NCBI GenBank assembly: GCA_964495785.1
Contig: CAZBXL010000019.1
Location: forward strand, 1 to 53,644
Source of the DNA: RFSX01 sp964495785
GTDB lineage: Bacteria > Bacteroidota > Bacteroidia > Chitinophagales > Saprospiraceae
Reading direction: 5' to 3'
DNA length: 53,644 nucleotides
A program made the position numbers and the translations under genes. Below, one piece after another: positions 8,831 to 18,070 of this stretch. The notes under the pieces are model-generated. The model searched no databases and was not told the DNA's origin. It was given only the letters and a program-made list of their open reading frames with translations. Numbering within the stretch: position 1 is the first letter of the stretch; every line of letters begins with the position of its first letter.

Positions 8831-11800
8831 TTAAAATTTCAAATTTAAACCAAACGTAATCGACCTTAAATTAGGGTAATTACCGAAATCGTGACCTTGA
8901 ATGATGTTGTCATCTCCCGTACTCTCTCCTCCACTACCAAAATAACTTACCTCAGGATCTAGTCCTGAATAGTTAGTAAATGTCAGTAAGTTCTGAGCAC
9001 TTAAAGTAATTCTTGCTGCACTGAATCCTACGTTACCTAAGATGCTCTCAGGAAGTGTGTAGCCGACTGCTACATTCTTAAGTCTTACAAATGATCCATC
9101 TTCTACGAATCTTGTTGAACGTTCTCTTCCTCTAATTGCTGCTCTTGGAATATCAGTATCCGTATTAGTAGGTGTCCAAGAATCTAATATGTCTGTGAGA
9201 GCGTTACTGTCTCCGTTAAACAATTGAATAGCAGTAAGGTTGTAAATATCTCCTCCTACAGCCCCTTGAAAAAAGATATTTAGATCAAAACTCTTGTATG
9301 TAAAGGTATTATTTATACCAAAAGTGAAATCTGGATTAGGATCTCCTATGATTTGTCTATCATTATCATCAATCATTCCATCAAAGTTACCTTCTTCATC
9401 AGCAACTTCCGCGAACAAAGGTTCTCCAGCTATGGCATTACCATCTTCATCAAATGATGTAGCTGCTAGAGCAGTTCCATCTGGAATGGCTCCACCTTGA
9501 TATACACCTTGGTAGTCCCAGCCCCAGAAAACTCCTAACGGCTGACCTTCTCTTAATATATAAGTCGTTGCTCCAGAAAAATACCCTGGTGCTCCACTTC
9601 CTATAATTTCTGATCCTCCAGATAGTGATACCACTTCATTTCTATTCCTTGCATAGTTAAGATTAGTAGTCCATCTGAATCCATTTTTATTGATATTATT
9701 AGAAGTAATAGACAATTCTATACCGTTGTTATTGATAGAACCAACATTTCTAAGAACGTCTAAATCTGTTGTTCCTAAGTAGAAATTAGAAGCTCTATCT
9801 ACTGCTAATAGATCGTCTGTATCAATGTTATAGTAATCTGCGCTAAGTGTTATCCTATCTTGAAATAATCCTAAATCTACACCAATGTTAGTCTGAGTAG
9901 ATGTTTCCCACTTCAGATCTGGATTTGCTTCTCTCGCAAGTTCTACCCCAAATGCACCATCAACAACTGAAGGAGGTTGAACATTGAATATAGAGAGTGA
10001 CTCATAAGGTCCTATGGCTTGGTTACCTGTAAGACCATAGCTTGCTCTTAATTTAAGAAGTGAGATAGTAGGGTTATCTATCAAGAAGCTTTCGTTAGAC
10101 ATTTTCCATCCAAAGGCAACAGATGGGAAAATTGCATATTTGTTATTAGCTGCAAAATTCGATGCACCATCTCTACGTACTGTTGCTGTAACTAAGTACT
10201 TGTTAGCCCATTCAAAATTTACACGTCCAAAAATGGACTCAATTTCAGATTCCGAAAATCTTGAATCTACAGTACGTTGATCGATTTGTCCAGCTTCTAA
10301 GTTATACCAGCTAAATGCGTCAGTTAATAATTCTCTTGCTCCCGCTTCAAGGCCTTCTGTCGTTCTTTTTTGATAAGAATGACCAGCAGTTGCTGTAAGA
10401 GTTCCTAATCCGACAGGCCTAGTTAAGGTCAAGTAATTTTCAAAAAGTAAATTTGTTCTTTTTACAGATTCTAAAAATGCACCACCTGCAGAAAGAACAA
10501 AAGTTTGTGGTTTGAAATAACCCTCTAAACTATTTTGAGTTCTATATCCTAATGTAGATTTGAAATTAAGTCCGTCAAATAACCTGTAATCAGCATACAT
10601 GTTAGTCCTGGCATTATCAGTTTGGGTTTCATTTCTTATCTGTGTAGCTACTGCCCACGGATTCTCTATGTCATCTCCTACTGTATTCTGAGAGAAATTT
10701 CCAGCTTCGTTGAACCTTCCAACATCTGGCGCAAATCTGAATGCCAAAGAGACTACATCGTCTCCTCCACCATTAACAGAACCGATAGCATCGCTTCCAG
10801 TAGACTGAGTAGAAACTCCATTCTGATCACTTCTGCTGAAAACACTATTCATTCCCACCCTAAATCTATCATTGACTTGTGCATCTATGTTTGCTAAAAA
10901 TTGAATCCTTTCAAAATCAGAATTTATTAAGATTCCTTTCTGATCAAAATAAGTACCTGATAAATAATAGTTTATATTCTCACTACCTCCTGAGATAGCT
11001 AACTGATAGTTCTGTGTGTTACCATCTCTATATATCTCGTCTTGCCAGTCAGTATCCACTAAGCCTTGAGAATAAGGAGCAGCACCAGCATTGGAACGAA
11101 TCATGTTCTGGTATTGTGCAAATCCATTGGCATCTAATAAGTCTAATCTATTGGTCGTTTGCTGAGTCGAATATGTCGTATTCAACTCTACAATAGATCT
11201 TCCGCTCACACCTTTTCTTGTTGTAACTAATATAACTCCTCCTGATCCTCTAGAACCATAGATCGCCGTGGCAGAAGCATCTTTCAAGATCTCTATTGAT
11301 TCGATATCGTTCTGTTGAGGAAATGAAGCTCCCACGAAACCATCCACTACGATGAGGGGATCACTGCTTGCATTGAGAGATGAATTTCCTCTGACCCTAA
11401 TAGAAATGTCAGCACCAGGTTCGCCCCCATTTTGAGTCTGTACGGCTACTCCGGCTGCACGACCTTGTAGGGCTTGCCCAGCATTCAATACTGGAAAAGC
11501 TTGTATTTCTTCAGCTTTTACGGAGGACACACTACCAGTGACATCACTCTTTTTGACACTACCATAACCGATGACTACGACTTCGTCTAGTATTTTAGCA
11601 TCTTCAGCTAATGTGATATTAAAGTTCGTCTGACCGTTAACAGGTAACGTCTGAGAGACGAAACCCATAGAAGAAACTTCTAATACTGCATCGGGAGGAG
11701 CAGATAGATTAAAATTCCCATCGATATCTGTGGTAGTACCTATGGTGGTCCCTTGTATAATTACTGTAACTCCGATCAGTGACTCACCGTTAGTGTCAGA

Positions 11801-11917
11801 GATATTACCTCTCACATTCTGTTGAGCTGATGCACTCATACAAGCCATGCAGAGAAAAAGAAAAATGAGACCTAATACGCTGTTGGTGTTCTTGATTTTT
11901 TTAAATAGATAGTTCAT
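8831..11917 (-). CDS. susC: SusC/RagA-family TonB-dependent transporter
   Basis: At 1028 aa it has the usual size for a SusC-type outer-membrane transporter that imports oligosaccharides using TonB energy, in complex with the SusD lipoprotein encoded next to it. Residues 1-32 form a signal peptide ending in ASAQ. Next is a carboxypeptidase-D regulatory-like domain (about 33-110; VRGNISDTNGESLIGVTV, GTTTDIDGNF). Then comes a TonB-box-like stretch (DEVVVIGYG), a plug domain with the SusC signatures LQGRAAGV, SIRVRGNSSL, PLIVVDG and DIESIEILKDASATAIYGSRG, and a beta-barrel ending in the aromatic residue expected at the C-terminus (FGLNLKF). The predicted substrate, alginate oligomers, follows only from the surrounding PL6 and PL7 genes. 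An operator-like palindrome lies 115 bp upstream. Confidence 0.96.
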   Translation of the reverse strand: MNYLFKKIKNTNSVLGLIFLFLCMACMSASAQQNVRGNISDTNGESLIGVTVIIQGTTIGTTTDIDGNFNLSAPPDAVLEVSSMGFVSQTLPVNGQTNFNITLAEDAKILDEVVVIGYGSVKKSDVTGSVSSVKAEEIQAFPVLNAGQALQGRAAGVAVQTQNGGEPGADISIRVRGNSSLNASSDPLIVVDGFVGASFPQQNDIESIEILKDASATAIYGSRGSGGVILVTTRKGVSGRSIVELNTTYSTQQTTNRLDLLDANGFAQYQNMIRSNAGAAPYSQGLVDTDWQDEIYRDGNTQNYQLAISGGSENINYYLSGTYFDQKGILINSDFERIQFLANIDAQVNDRFRVGMNSVFSRSDQNGVSTQSTGSDAIGSVNGGGDDVVSLAFRFAPDVGRFNEAGNFSQNTVGDDIENPWAVATQIRNETQTDNARTNMYADYRLFDGLNFKSTLGYRTQNSLEGYFKPQTFVLSAGGAFLESVKRTNLLFENYLTLTRPVGLGTLTATAGHSYQKRTTEGLEAGARELLTDAFSWYNLEAGQIDQRTVDSRFSESEIESIFGRVNFEWANKYLVTATVRRDGASNFAANNKYAIFPSVAFGWKMSNESFLIDNPTISLLKLRASYGLTGNQAIGPYESLSIFNVQPPSVVDGAFGVELAREANPDLKWETSTQTNIGVDLGLFQDRITLSADYYNIDTDDLLAVDRASNFYLGTTDLDVLRNVGSINNNGIELSITSNNINKNGFRWTTNLNYARNRNEVVSLSGGSEIIGSGAPGYFSGATTYILREGQPLGVFWGWDYQGVYQGGAIPDGTALAATSFDEDGNAIAGEPLFAEVADEEGNFDGMIDDNDRQIIGDPNPDFTFGINNTFTYKSFDLNIFFQGAVGGDIYNLTAIQLFNGDSNALTDILDSWTPTNTDTDIPRAAIRGRERSTRFVEDGSFVRLKNVAVGYTLPESILGNVGFSAARITLSAQNLLTFTNYSGLDPEVSYFGSGGESTGDDNIIQGHDFGNYPNLRSITFGLNLKF

Positions 11918-12237
11918 TTATGATATTTTAAAAAAGAAAATTTTAATTGCTTTCTAATTGCTAAAAGCCCTTATAAAGACTTCGTACCAATTAATATCAA
12001 ATTAACTGAACTATATACAGTATTATCATTTAATTGGTCAACCAATTTAAAGTTATACATACGGTTAACCAAACAATTTTTCATTATTTTTTGTATTACT
12101 CTATATTTTAGTGGTCTTTAGTCAAATATCCTATAAAAAGATTGCGACAGTCTCAGATACCAAAATAAATGCTTATTAAGTATGGGGATTCGTTGAGTTT
12201 TCTGCTATAATTTTTAGTAGAAAATCAATGGCAATTT
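11918..12237. other. intergenic region upstream of susC
   Basis: AT-rich and non-coding, with the palindrome at 12032-12047 and a partial copy at 12061-12072. I found no well-spaced -33/-7 pair that I would defend and no RNA gene. Confidence 0.6.
12032..12047. promoter_or_regulatory. operator candidate B (TTGGT-N2-ACCAA) upstream of susC
   Basis: AATTGGT-CA-ACCAATT: both 7-base half-sites are perfect inverted repeats around a CA centre. It lies 115 bp upstream of the susC start. A decayed second copy (ACGGT-TA-ACCAA) follows at 12061-12072, and a lone ACCAATTAA half-site at 11987-11995. Clustered half-sites are typical of a regulated promoter. Confidence 0.6.
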
Positions 12238-14424
12238 TTATTGAATCATAAGCTTGGTTACAAAGAGCACTTCTTCTTCATTTTGAATTTCAAGAATATA
12301 AATCCCATCGATGAGGTTAGCATTGAAGAAAGTATATTCGATACCATCAAAGCTCAAATGATCTATAAGACGTCCTTGTAAATCAAATATGTTAATTGAG
12401 TATATCCCAGCTTCTTTCATCTCAATTTTTAGAGTCCTATTTTGAGTTGGGTTGGGATAGACCCGTATCTCTGAAGGTTCTAATTCCATAGGTTCTTCCT
12501 CTTCTTCTACAGGTGGAATTCCTCCTATAATGGCAAGTCTTGTATGATTTGTATTACCATCATTATCTGTTACGATAGCTTGGAGGTAATGTACCTCATG
12601 TGTCAAGTTTTGAATTGTAGTTTTTAGATCTGTGAATATAAAGGGAGATTCAGAGGAGATAGCTACTGGTTCTCCATTGATGAGTAGCTTCACATTTATA
12701 ACAGTACCATCTGGATCTGTTGCATCTATTTGTATGTCACCTCCATTCCATACAGACACATCTATAGGACTGGTAGGATCTACAAAATTAATTTCTGGTT
12801 TAGCTCCGATAGGACCGCCGTCATAAAAATTTCCATAACCTTGCCATGCAGAAAGTGATTCATATATATCATTAGAAATCTGCTCAGGGATCAATATATT
12901 ATTGATGGCATCGTCTCCTAATCTGTCTCTTAATTGTTGTACGTATAGACTTCTTGGTTGTACCTTATTACCCCAGCTCTCCCAGTATCCTGCTCCAGTC
13001 TGATTAGTACCAGAACATCCTATAGCCCAATTAATAGACCCCAGAGGACTATCTACTCTAAATTCACCACCGTATGATGAGATATTCCAGAACATAGTCT
13101 GAGCCCCTGCCCATCCATGACCTGTACCTGAGTCACCTCTATTCCATACTCTTGTAGATCCAGCTCGTAGATTATCAAAGAGCGTCCCTGTCGCCCACCT
13201 GTGATGAGGACCTACATCAGATTGGGCACTTTCTGCTAAGCCATCAAGAAAAACATTAGGACCAGTAACTCGTGAGCCAGTTACAAAATCATGTCTTCCA
13301 TTCTTTGCATAGCACCGTTGGAATAGATTCCCTAATCCTTTCTGAATAGCAAATGAATATCTTCTACCACCTGTCACTATTGACTTAGGGTCAATGTAAG
13401 CACAATCTTGTACAGTTGTAAAGTTGGCATTTTCAATATTGACTGTACTGTAGGCGAGGTATTGTCCAGTGACTTGTTTTACCCAACAGTTCTCTGAGTC
13501 TTTGAGCCTAACAGCTGTCCAAGCGTGAGACTCATCAGCATTACTATCGTAGAATGATTGTATTCTTATGTTTTCGATGCCACACTGACTGATTCGTCTT
13601 GATGATCGGATTTTAGAAATAAAGCCACCACCATAACGGGCTTCTATGACATCGACAATTGGAATATTAATAAAGATGGTGTCGTCAGAGATATTAGTAA
13701 TTACTCGCTCATGATTAATGGTATAATCTCCTGGTGTCCAACCATTGCATCCGCTAGAGCCATTGCATAATGTTTCTTGATCCATACCTAATTCTTCTAT
13801 CCAAAATTGATTAGGTGTTCTCGTTACTACGATATGATCTCCCACGAGAAAATTAGATACGTCTTGTACTTTAAATGAATAAGAACCGACAGCAACATAT
13901 TCAGTCGTAATGCTTTGTTCTGATTCTTCGTCTATATCGATGCCACCTGATCCCAATATGCTGATGACACTATGATTGGTACGAGGATTGGAGTGGAGGA
14001 CCGTCCCATTTAGGCCTTGACCTTCCCCTCTTAGAATCACTCCAGATTCTCTGATGGTTATGACATTATTCAAACTATAATGCCCTGATTTAATTAATAC
14101 AGTTCCTCTAAATCCATTTTCATCTGGTGGCAAGGCTTCTACCATATCTATAGCAGCCTGTAGTCGACCAGTATCATCCCCTTCTTCTGGAGTAATTATC
14201 ACTTTTACTGATATGTCAGTAGGAAGAGAAACTCCTCCTCCCATATAGCCTGCATGAGAATAATCTGGAATAATGTTGATGCTATCTGATTGACCTTCCA
14301 TAGGAAATGGGATGTATGTCAATTCACCCTGATTCAGATACACTAATTCTGATGCATTTTGACCATAAGCCAATTTCGCTACGATCACACTAATAAAAAG
14401 AATGAATAAAATTTTAGCATTCAT
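12238..14424 (-). CDS. secreted right-handed beta-helix protein (pectate-lyase-3-like) with T9SS domain
   Basis: This is a 728-aa secreted protein of unknown activity within the alginate locus. The ATG at 14424 begins a signal peptide ending in AYGQ; the frame extends to a TTG at 14451. Residues about 65-130 resemble the start of pectate-lyase-superfamily beta-helices: DDTGRLQAAIDMV, then GTVLIKSGHYSL and GVILRGEGQG. A well-defined core follows with GPHHRWATG, NRGDSGTGHGWAGAQ and MFWN, and later PRSLYVQQLRDRLG. From memory this core marks a widespread but functionally obscure family. An Ig-like module (about 560-650, INFVDPTSPI ... AIVTDNDGN) and a T9SS sorting domain (VYPNPTQN ... GIYILEI) follow. 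The PL6 Lys/Arg signature is absent, so it is not PL6. A lyase, uronan epimerase or binding protein are all possible. It lies between susC and the PKD lipoprotein on the same strand. Confidence 0.8.
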   Translation of the reverse strand: MNAKILFILFISVIVAKLAYGQNASELVYLNQGELTYIPFPMEGQSDSINIIPDYSHAGYMGGGVSLPTDISVKVIITPEEGDDTGRLQAAIDMVEALPPDENGFRGTVLIKSGHYSLNNVITIRESGVILRGEGQGLNGTVLHSNPRTNHSVISILGSGGIDIDEESEQSITTEYVAVGSYSFKVQDVSNFLVGDHIVVTRTPNQFWIEELGMDQETLCNGSSGCNGWTPGDYTINHERVITNISDDTIFINIPIVDVIEARYGGGFISKIRSSRRISQCGIENIRIQSFYDSNADESHAWTAVRLKDSENCWVKQVTGQYLAYSTVNIENANFTTVQDCAYIDPKSIVTGGRRYSFAIQKGLGNLFQRCYAKNGRHDFVTGSRVTGPNVFLDGLAESAQSDVGPHHRWATGTLFDNLRAGSTRVWNRGDSGTGHGWAGAQTMFWNISSYGGEFRVDSPLGSINWAIGCSGTNQTGAGYWESWGNKVQPRSLYVQQLRDRLGDDAINNILIPEQISNDIYESLSAWQGYGNFYDGGPIGAKPEINFVDPTSPIDVSVWNGGDIQIDATDPDGTVINVKLLINGEPVAISSESPFIFTDLKTTIQNLTHEVHYLQAIVTDNDGNTNHTRLAIIGGIPPVEEEEEPMELEPSEIRVYPNPTQNRTLKIEMKEAGIYSINIFDLQGRLIDHLSFDGIEYTFFNANLIDGIYILEIQNEEEVLFVTKLMIQ

Positions 14425-14596
14425 AAAATAAATATACTGATAGCATATCAAAAGTTATGATGAAAATGTCTACTTAGGATTTGATATTATTACTAATAGT
14501 GTAGATCGAATTATGGGATTTTAAAATACTTGGTTTTTAAGGCCTCTTATTACAATATAGATATTGATGACTCCGACGTAATAGATTGTGTGAAAT

Positions 14597-14629
14597 AAAA
14601 AGAGGAATGCCTGTGTAGACATTCCTCTT
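14597..14629 (-). terminator. Rho-independent terminator after the PKD lipoprotein gene
   Basis: On the minus strand AGAGGAATG and CATTCCTCT pair around a 10-nt loop and are followed by TTTTATTT. It lies about 55 bp after the stop codon at 14683. Confidence 0.8.
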
Positions 14630-14682
14630 ATACAAATACAGAATTTTATATTTCGTATTTATAAAATTACTTCATGAGAATA

Positions 14683-15777
14683 TTAATCATCTTCTCCTAC
14701 AGAAGTATCTGAGCTATTAGGATGATAAGGAGAATCAGCATTGTCCTCAGGATTAAGTCCTTGGCCAGCTACTCTTCCTTGGAAGTCATCTTCGAATACA
14801 ACTGCTTCAGATCCTGAATCAGAAGAGTAGATAACGATATCATCAACGTGATATACACCATCACTTACAGTAGAGTTACTAGCATATTTCCATTGGAAAT
14901 TAGCTGCTCCATCAATTGTAGCTGCTAAATGACCATCTACATCTCCATCTCCACCGTTAGTTGTACTTACAGCATCTGCAATTACAGTTTGTCCACCTAT
15001 AACTACAGTATATGATGGTGTACCAACACCATCTGCTGCCCAGCTCACTTCGATAGGTACCCATACATTAGGCATACCTTCTGGGAAATTAGCTGCTGCG
15101 ATAGCATCATCTGACGCTCCTTCTCTAAATTCATGAGGTGCATTGTCTTTTAATCTTACTTCAACGATAGAGAAATCACCAGTTGTAGAACTTCCTGCAA
15201 CATTGATAAATCCATCTTGAATATCCATACCTGGACCTTCAGCTACTCTGTACATAAAAGTAATTCTTCCAGTCTGAATAGAATCTACTAGTAATCTTAA
15301 CTCACCAGTATCATCATCTTTAGTGTCAGTGATGACAGCATATCTGTTCTTAGGAGCAGTAACTACAATTGTCTCTGTTGCTGATGCTACAACACCATCT
15401 GTTGCAGTCACAGTAAGTACAACGTCATATGTACCCTCAGCAGAAAAAGTATAAGTTGGACTCTCATCAGTAGATGTTCCGTCTCCTCCGAAGTCCCATG
15501 ATGAAGTGAAAGTTCTGTCATCTATTCCATTAACAACAGAGTTGTTAGTGAAGCTATAAGTTAATGAGTTATCAGCATCAACTTGCGCCATAAAACTAGC
15601 CACAACAGTTGATGGATCTACCATTGGGTCAGGACCAGACCCCATACCATCATCATCGTCGTCTCCACAAGAGCTAATTACCATTGCAATTGATAGAAAT
15701 AATGACATCATAAGGAAGATATTTTTGCTTCCTTTAGTTATTACATTTTTCATGTTTGTTATTTTAAGTTTTTTCAT
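14683..15777 (-). CDS. PKD-domain surface lipoprotein, probable alginate-binding protein
   Basis: This 364-aa lipoprotein probably plays the SusE/SusF-like role of holding glycan at the cell surface. The signal peptide ends in VISSC (Cys at 37, or 29 if the ATG at 15753 is used) and is followed at once by GDDDDDG. That acidic run fits the export signal that sends Bacteroidota lipoproteins to the outer face. A PKD domain occupies about residues 58-140 (SFTNNS, SSWDFGGDGTSTDESPTYTF, GTYDVVLTVTATD). The remaining 220 residues form a jelly-roll-like domain (YAVITDTKDDDTGELRL, GRITFMYRV, NFQWKYAS, YHVDDIVIY, VFEDDF) that could bind alginate. PKD-lipoprotein genes beside susCD and PL7 are, from memory, a regular part of flavobacterial alginate loci. 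It has its own operator candidate, promoter candidate and terminator, so it may be a strongly expressed single-gene unit. Confidence 0.78.
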   Translation of the reverse strand: MKKLKITNMKNVITKGSKNIFLMMSLFLSIAMVISSCGDDDDDGMGSGPDPMVDPSTVVASFMAQVDADNSLTYSFTNNSVVNGIDDRTFTSSWDFGGDGTSTDESPTYTFSAEGTYDVVLTVTATDGVVASATETIVVTAPKNRYAVITDTKDDDTGELRLLVDSIQTGRITFMYRVAEGPGMDIQDGFINVAGSSTTGDFSIVEVRLKDNAPHEFREGASDDAIAAANFPEGMPNVWVPIEVSWAADGVGTPSYTVVIGGQTVIADAVSTTNGGDGDVDGHLAATIDGAANFQWKYASNSTVSDGVYHVDDIVIYSSDSGSEAVVFEDDFQGRVAGQGLNPEDNADSPYHPNSSDTSVGEDD

Positions 15778-15801
15778 TTAATTAAAAAATATGTTGATTA
15801 A

Positions 15802-15836
15802 GAAACTTAGTCCCAATTCACTAAGGAAATTGCAAA
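15802..15836 (-). promoter_or_regulatory. promoter candidate of the PKD lipoprotein gene
   Basis: On the minus strand TTTG (15836-15833) and TAAGTTTC (15809-15802; seven of eight bases of TAnnTTTG) are 23 bp apart, within the range for Bacteroidota promoters. The -7 box ends 25 bp before the ATG at 15777. Operator candidate C abuts the -33 element. Confidence 0.42.
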
Positions 15837-15841
15837 GACTA

Positions 15842-15857
15842 AATTGGTCAACCAAAT
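15842..15857. promoter_or_regulatory. operator candidate C (TTGGT-N2-ACCAA) between divergent genes
   Basis: AATTGGT-CA-ACCAAAT shares 14 of 16 positions with site B and lies 65 bp upstream of the PKD lipoprotein start and 220 bp upstream of the second PL6 gene. Because the genes diverge, one site could serve both. Confidence 0.6.
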
Positions 15858-16076
15858 TAGATGGAAGTAATTGAATCGCCAAACATTTTGATTATTATTT
15901 TTACTTTTTTCGAATTAAATAAGGCTTTTGATACTATACTTGGAGTTAAATATTGTTAATATCCATTTACATAGTTAGTCATAATTTCCTGTACTTCATT
16001 AGCAAACTCTTTAAGTGAGGCAATAGTAGAACCGATAGAATTAATTATCTTTTACCTTGTGGAATACTAACAGCCT

Positions 16077-17903
16077 ATGAAATTTCTAAATTTAATTTTA
16101 TTGCTATCATATTTGATTATGTTATCAGTTGTGAATCTAAATGCACAACTGTTTGATGATCCTGAAGAATTAGCAGAAGCTGTTAACTCATCTACTCTTG
16201 GAGGTGTTTTTACCGTTAAGAATGGAACATATAATGATTTTGAGGCCACATTTGAGATTTTAGCGACTGCTGAACATCCAGTAGTTATTAAAGCTGAGAC
16301 AATAGGAGCTGTGATCTTAAAAGGTGAATCTCATTTTGTTATTAGGAAGTCTTCACACGTCAGCTTAGAGGGATTTGTGTTTGATGGTCAGGGAGAAGAG
16401 ACTTTGGTCAAATTAGAAGGCTGCAATAATATACGTATCACCAGAAATGTATTTGAATTAGAAACATCGGAATCAATTAAGTGGGTATTTATAGGAGGGG
16501 TCTTCAATGATAATATTTTTCCATTCCAATATCCAAGTCATCATAATCGCATAGATCATAATATATTCCAGAATAAAGATACTCCTGGGCACTATATCAC
16601 TGTAGATGGCTCTTTTGATGATACTGGTGCTGAAGAAGTTTATTATCAATCTCAATATGATACAATAGATCATAATTATTTTAAGAATAATAGTCCGAGG
16701 GCAATTAATGAACAAGAATCTATTAGGATAGGGTGGAGTGAAATGTCTCAGAGTAGTGGTTTCACGATTGTAGAGCATAATCTGTTTGAGGACTGTGATG
16801 GTGATCCAGAAATCGTATCTGTTAAGTCATGTGACAATATAATTAGACACAATACTTTTAGAGGCTCATACGGTACGCTGTCGCTAAGACATGGTAACAG
16901 AAATATAGTCGAAGGAAATTATTTTTTTGGTAATGATAAACCCATAGGATCGTCTCTGTCTGGATCAAACTTATACACAGGTGGGATTCGTATTTATGGG
17001 ACAGATCACCTTATCATTAATAATTATATGGAAGGATTGAGCGGTACCCGATGGGATGCACCGATCACATTAACCTTGGGTGATGCTATCGATGGTCAAA
17101 GTTCAAATTTGTCAAAGCACTTTAGAGCAGAAAGGGTAATTATCGCCTATAATACTCTGGTCAATAATGAGCATAATATTGAAATCGGATTTGATAATAA
17201 CAATGCTTATAAAAATGACTTAAAAGACATAACAATTGCCCATAATCTCATTACTGGATCTGATAATAGTATGGTTGATATTGTTGATCCTGATAATGAT
17301 CAAGGCGATAATATTATCTGGCAGAATAATCTAATGTACCCTGAAGGAAATGCGATTCTGATTTCTGGTGCAACTTTGACATCTTTTGATGCTGGGGAGG
17401 TTATAAGTGAAGATCCATTTTTAGAGTTTGATAATATTACAGAAGTATGGAAGACAACTGCGCCATCACCAACTTATAATCACTCTATTAACGACCTGTT
17501 GGTAGGGGAAGATATTGATGGTCAAATCAGGCCTACGACGAGCAATCCAGGTGCCGATCATTATAGTCTCGAATCTATAAGATATATGCCATTGACACCT
17601 GATGATGTAGGACCTTTCTCGAGAGATGATGGGACTACTTCAGTAGCCGTTGATTATTATAATATAAACACAGATGTCTATCCAGTTCCGGCTAACAATA
17701 TGCTTCACCTAAGAAGCATTAGTCCATCAGTAACCGACCTTAAATTGCTTGATCTCAGTGGAAAAGTTATGGTAGATTATTCTGTTCCTAAATTAGCTGA
17801 AGAGATATCAATTAATACATCATGGATAAATAATGGCGTATATTTTCTAAAACTTTCTGAGGGTAAAAATTTTAAAATTAGAAAAATTATCATCCAGCAT
17901 TAA
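16077..17903 (+). CDS. second PL6 alginate lyase with T9SS sorting domain
   Basis: This is a 608-aa secreted PL6-family lyase on the opposite strand to the rest of the alginate locus. Residues 1-24 form a signal peptide ending in LNAQ. The beta-helix runs from about 26 to 505. The catalytic pair is seen as Lys250 in EIVSVKS, followed by RHNTF, and Arg271 in LSLRHG, 21 residues apart as in characterised PL6 enzymes. There is no BACON domain, unlike the PL6 encoded at 1802-3736. The C-terminal 75 residues (VYPVPANNMLHL ... NNGVYFLKLSEG ... KIRKIIIQH) are a T9SS sorting domain. The two PL6 proteins differ over most of their length, so they are distinct subfamilies rather than a recent duplication, and probably differ in specificity. 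I see no terminator between it and murF, which starts 167 bp downstream. Confidence 0.9.
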   Translation: MKFLNLILLLSYLIMLSVVNLNAQLFDDPEELAEAVNSSTLGGVFTVKNGTYNDFEATFEILATAEHPVVIKAETIGAVILKGESHFVIRKSSHVSLEGFVFDGQGEETLVKLEGCNNIRITRNVFELETSESIKWVFIGGVFNDNIFPFQYPSHHNRIDHNIFQNKDTPGHYITVDGSFDDTGAEEVYYQSQYDTIDHNYFKNNSPRAINEQESIRIGWSEMSQSSGFTIVEHNLFEDCDGDPEIVSVKSCDNIIRHNTFRGSYGTLSLRHGNRNIVEGNYFFGNDKPIGSSLSGSNLYTGGIRIYGTDHLIINNYMEGLSGTRWDAPITLTLGDAIDGQSSNLSKHFRAERVIIAYNTLVNNEHNIEIGFDNNNAYKNDLKDITIAHNLITGSDNSMVDIVDPDNDQGDNIIWQNNLMYPEGNAILISGATLTSFDAGEVISEDPFLEFDNITEVWKTTAPSPTYNHSINDLLVGEDIDGQIRPTTSNPGADHYSLESIRYMPLTPDDVGPFSRDDGTTSVAVDYYNINTDVYPVPANNMLHLRSISPSVTDLKLLDLSGKVMVDYSVPKLAEEISINTSWINNGVYFLKLSEGKNFKIRKIIIQH

Positions 17904-18070
17904 TTAGCTTGGCGCTACCGGCGTACAATAAAACTACCACTAAAGTTAGATTTAAATATCTCGCATGTAAGCAAAGCGTTAATTCTTCTTGGTTTCTATT
18001 TTATATATTTGATATTTTTATAATATCTACTTATTAGCACTATAATCAGGCATTAAATTCAATAAGTCAT

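Noticed and set aside
18004..18011. TATATTTG as a promoter box for murF
   Set aside because: It matches TAnnTTTG, but no TTG lies at normal spacing (the nearest is 12 bp away) and the region is AT-rich enough for chance matches.
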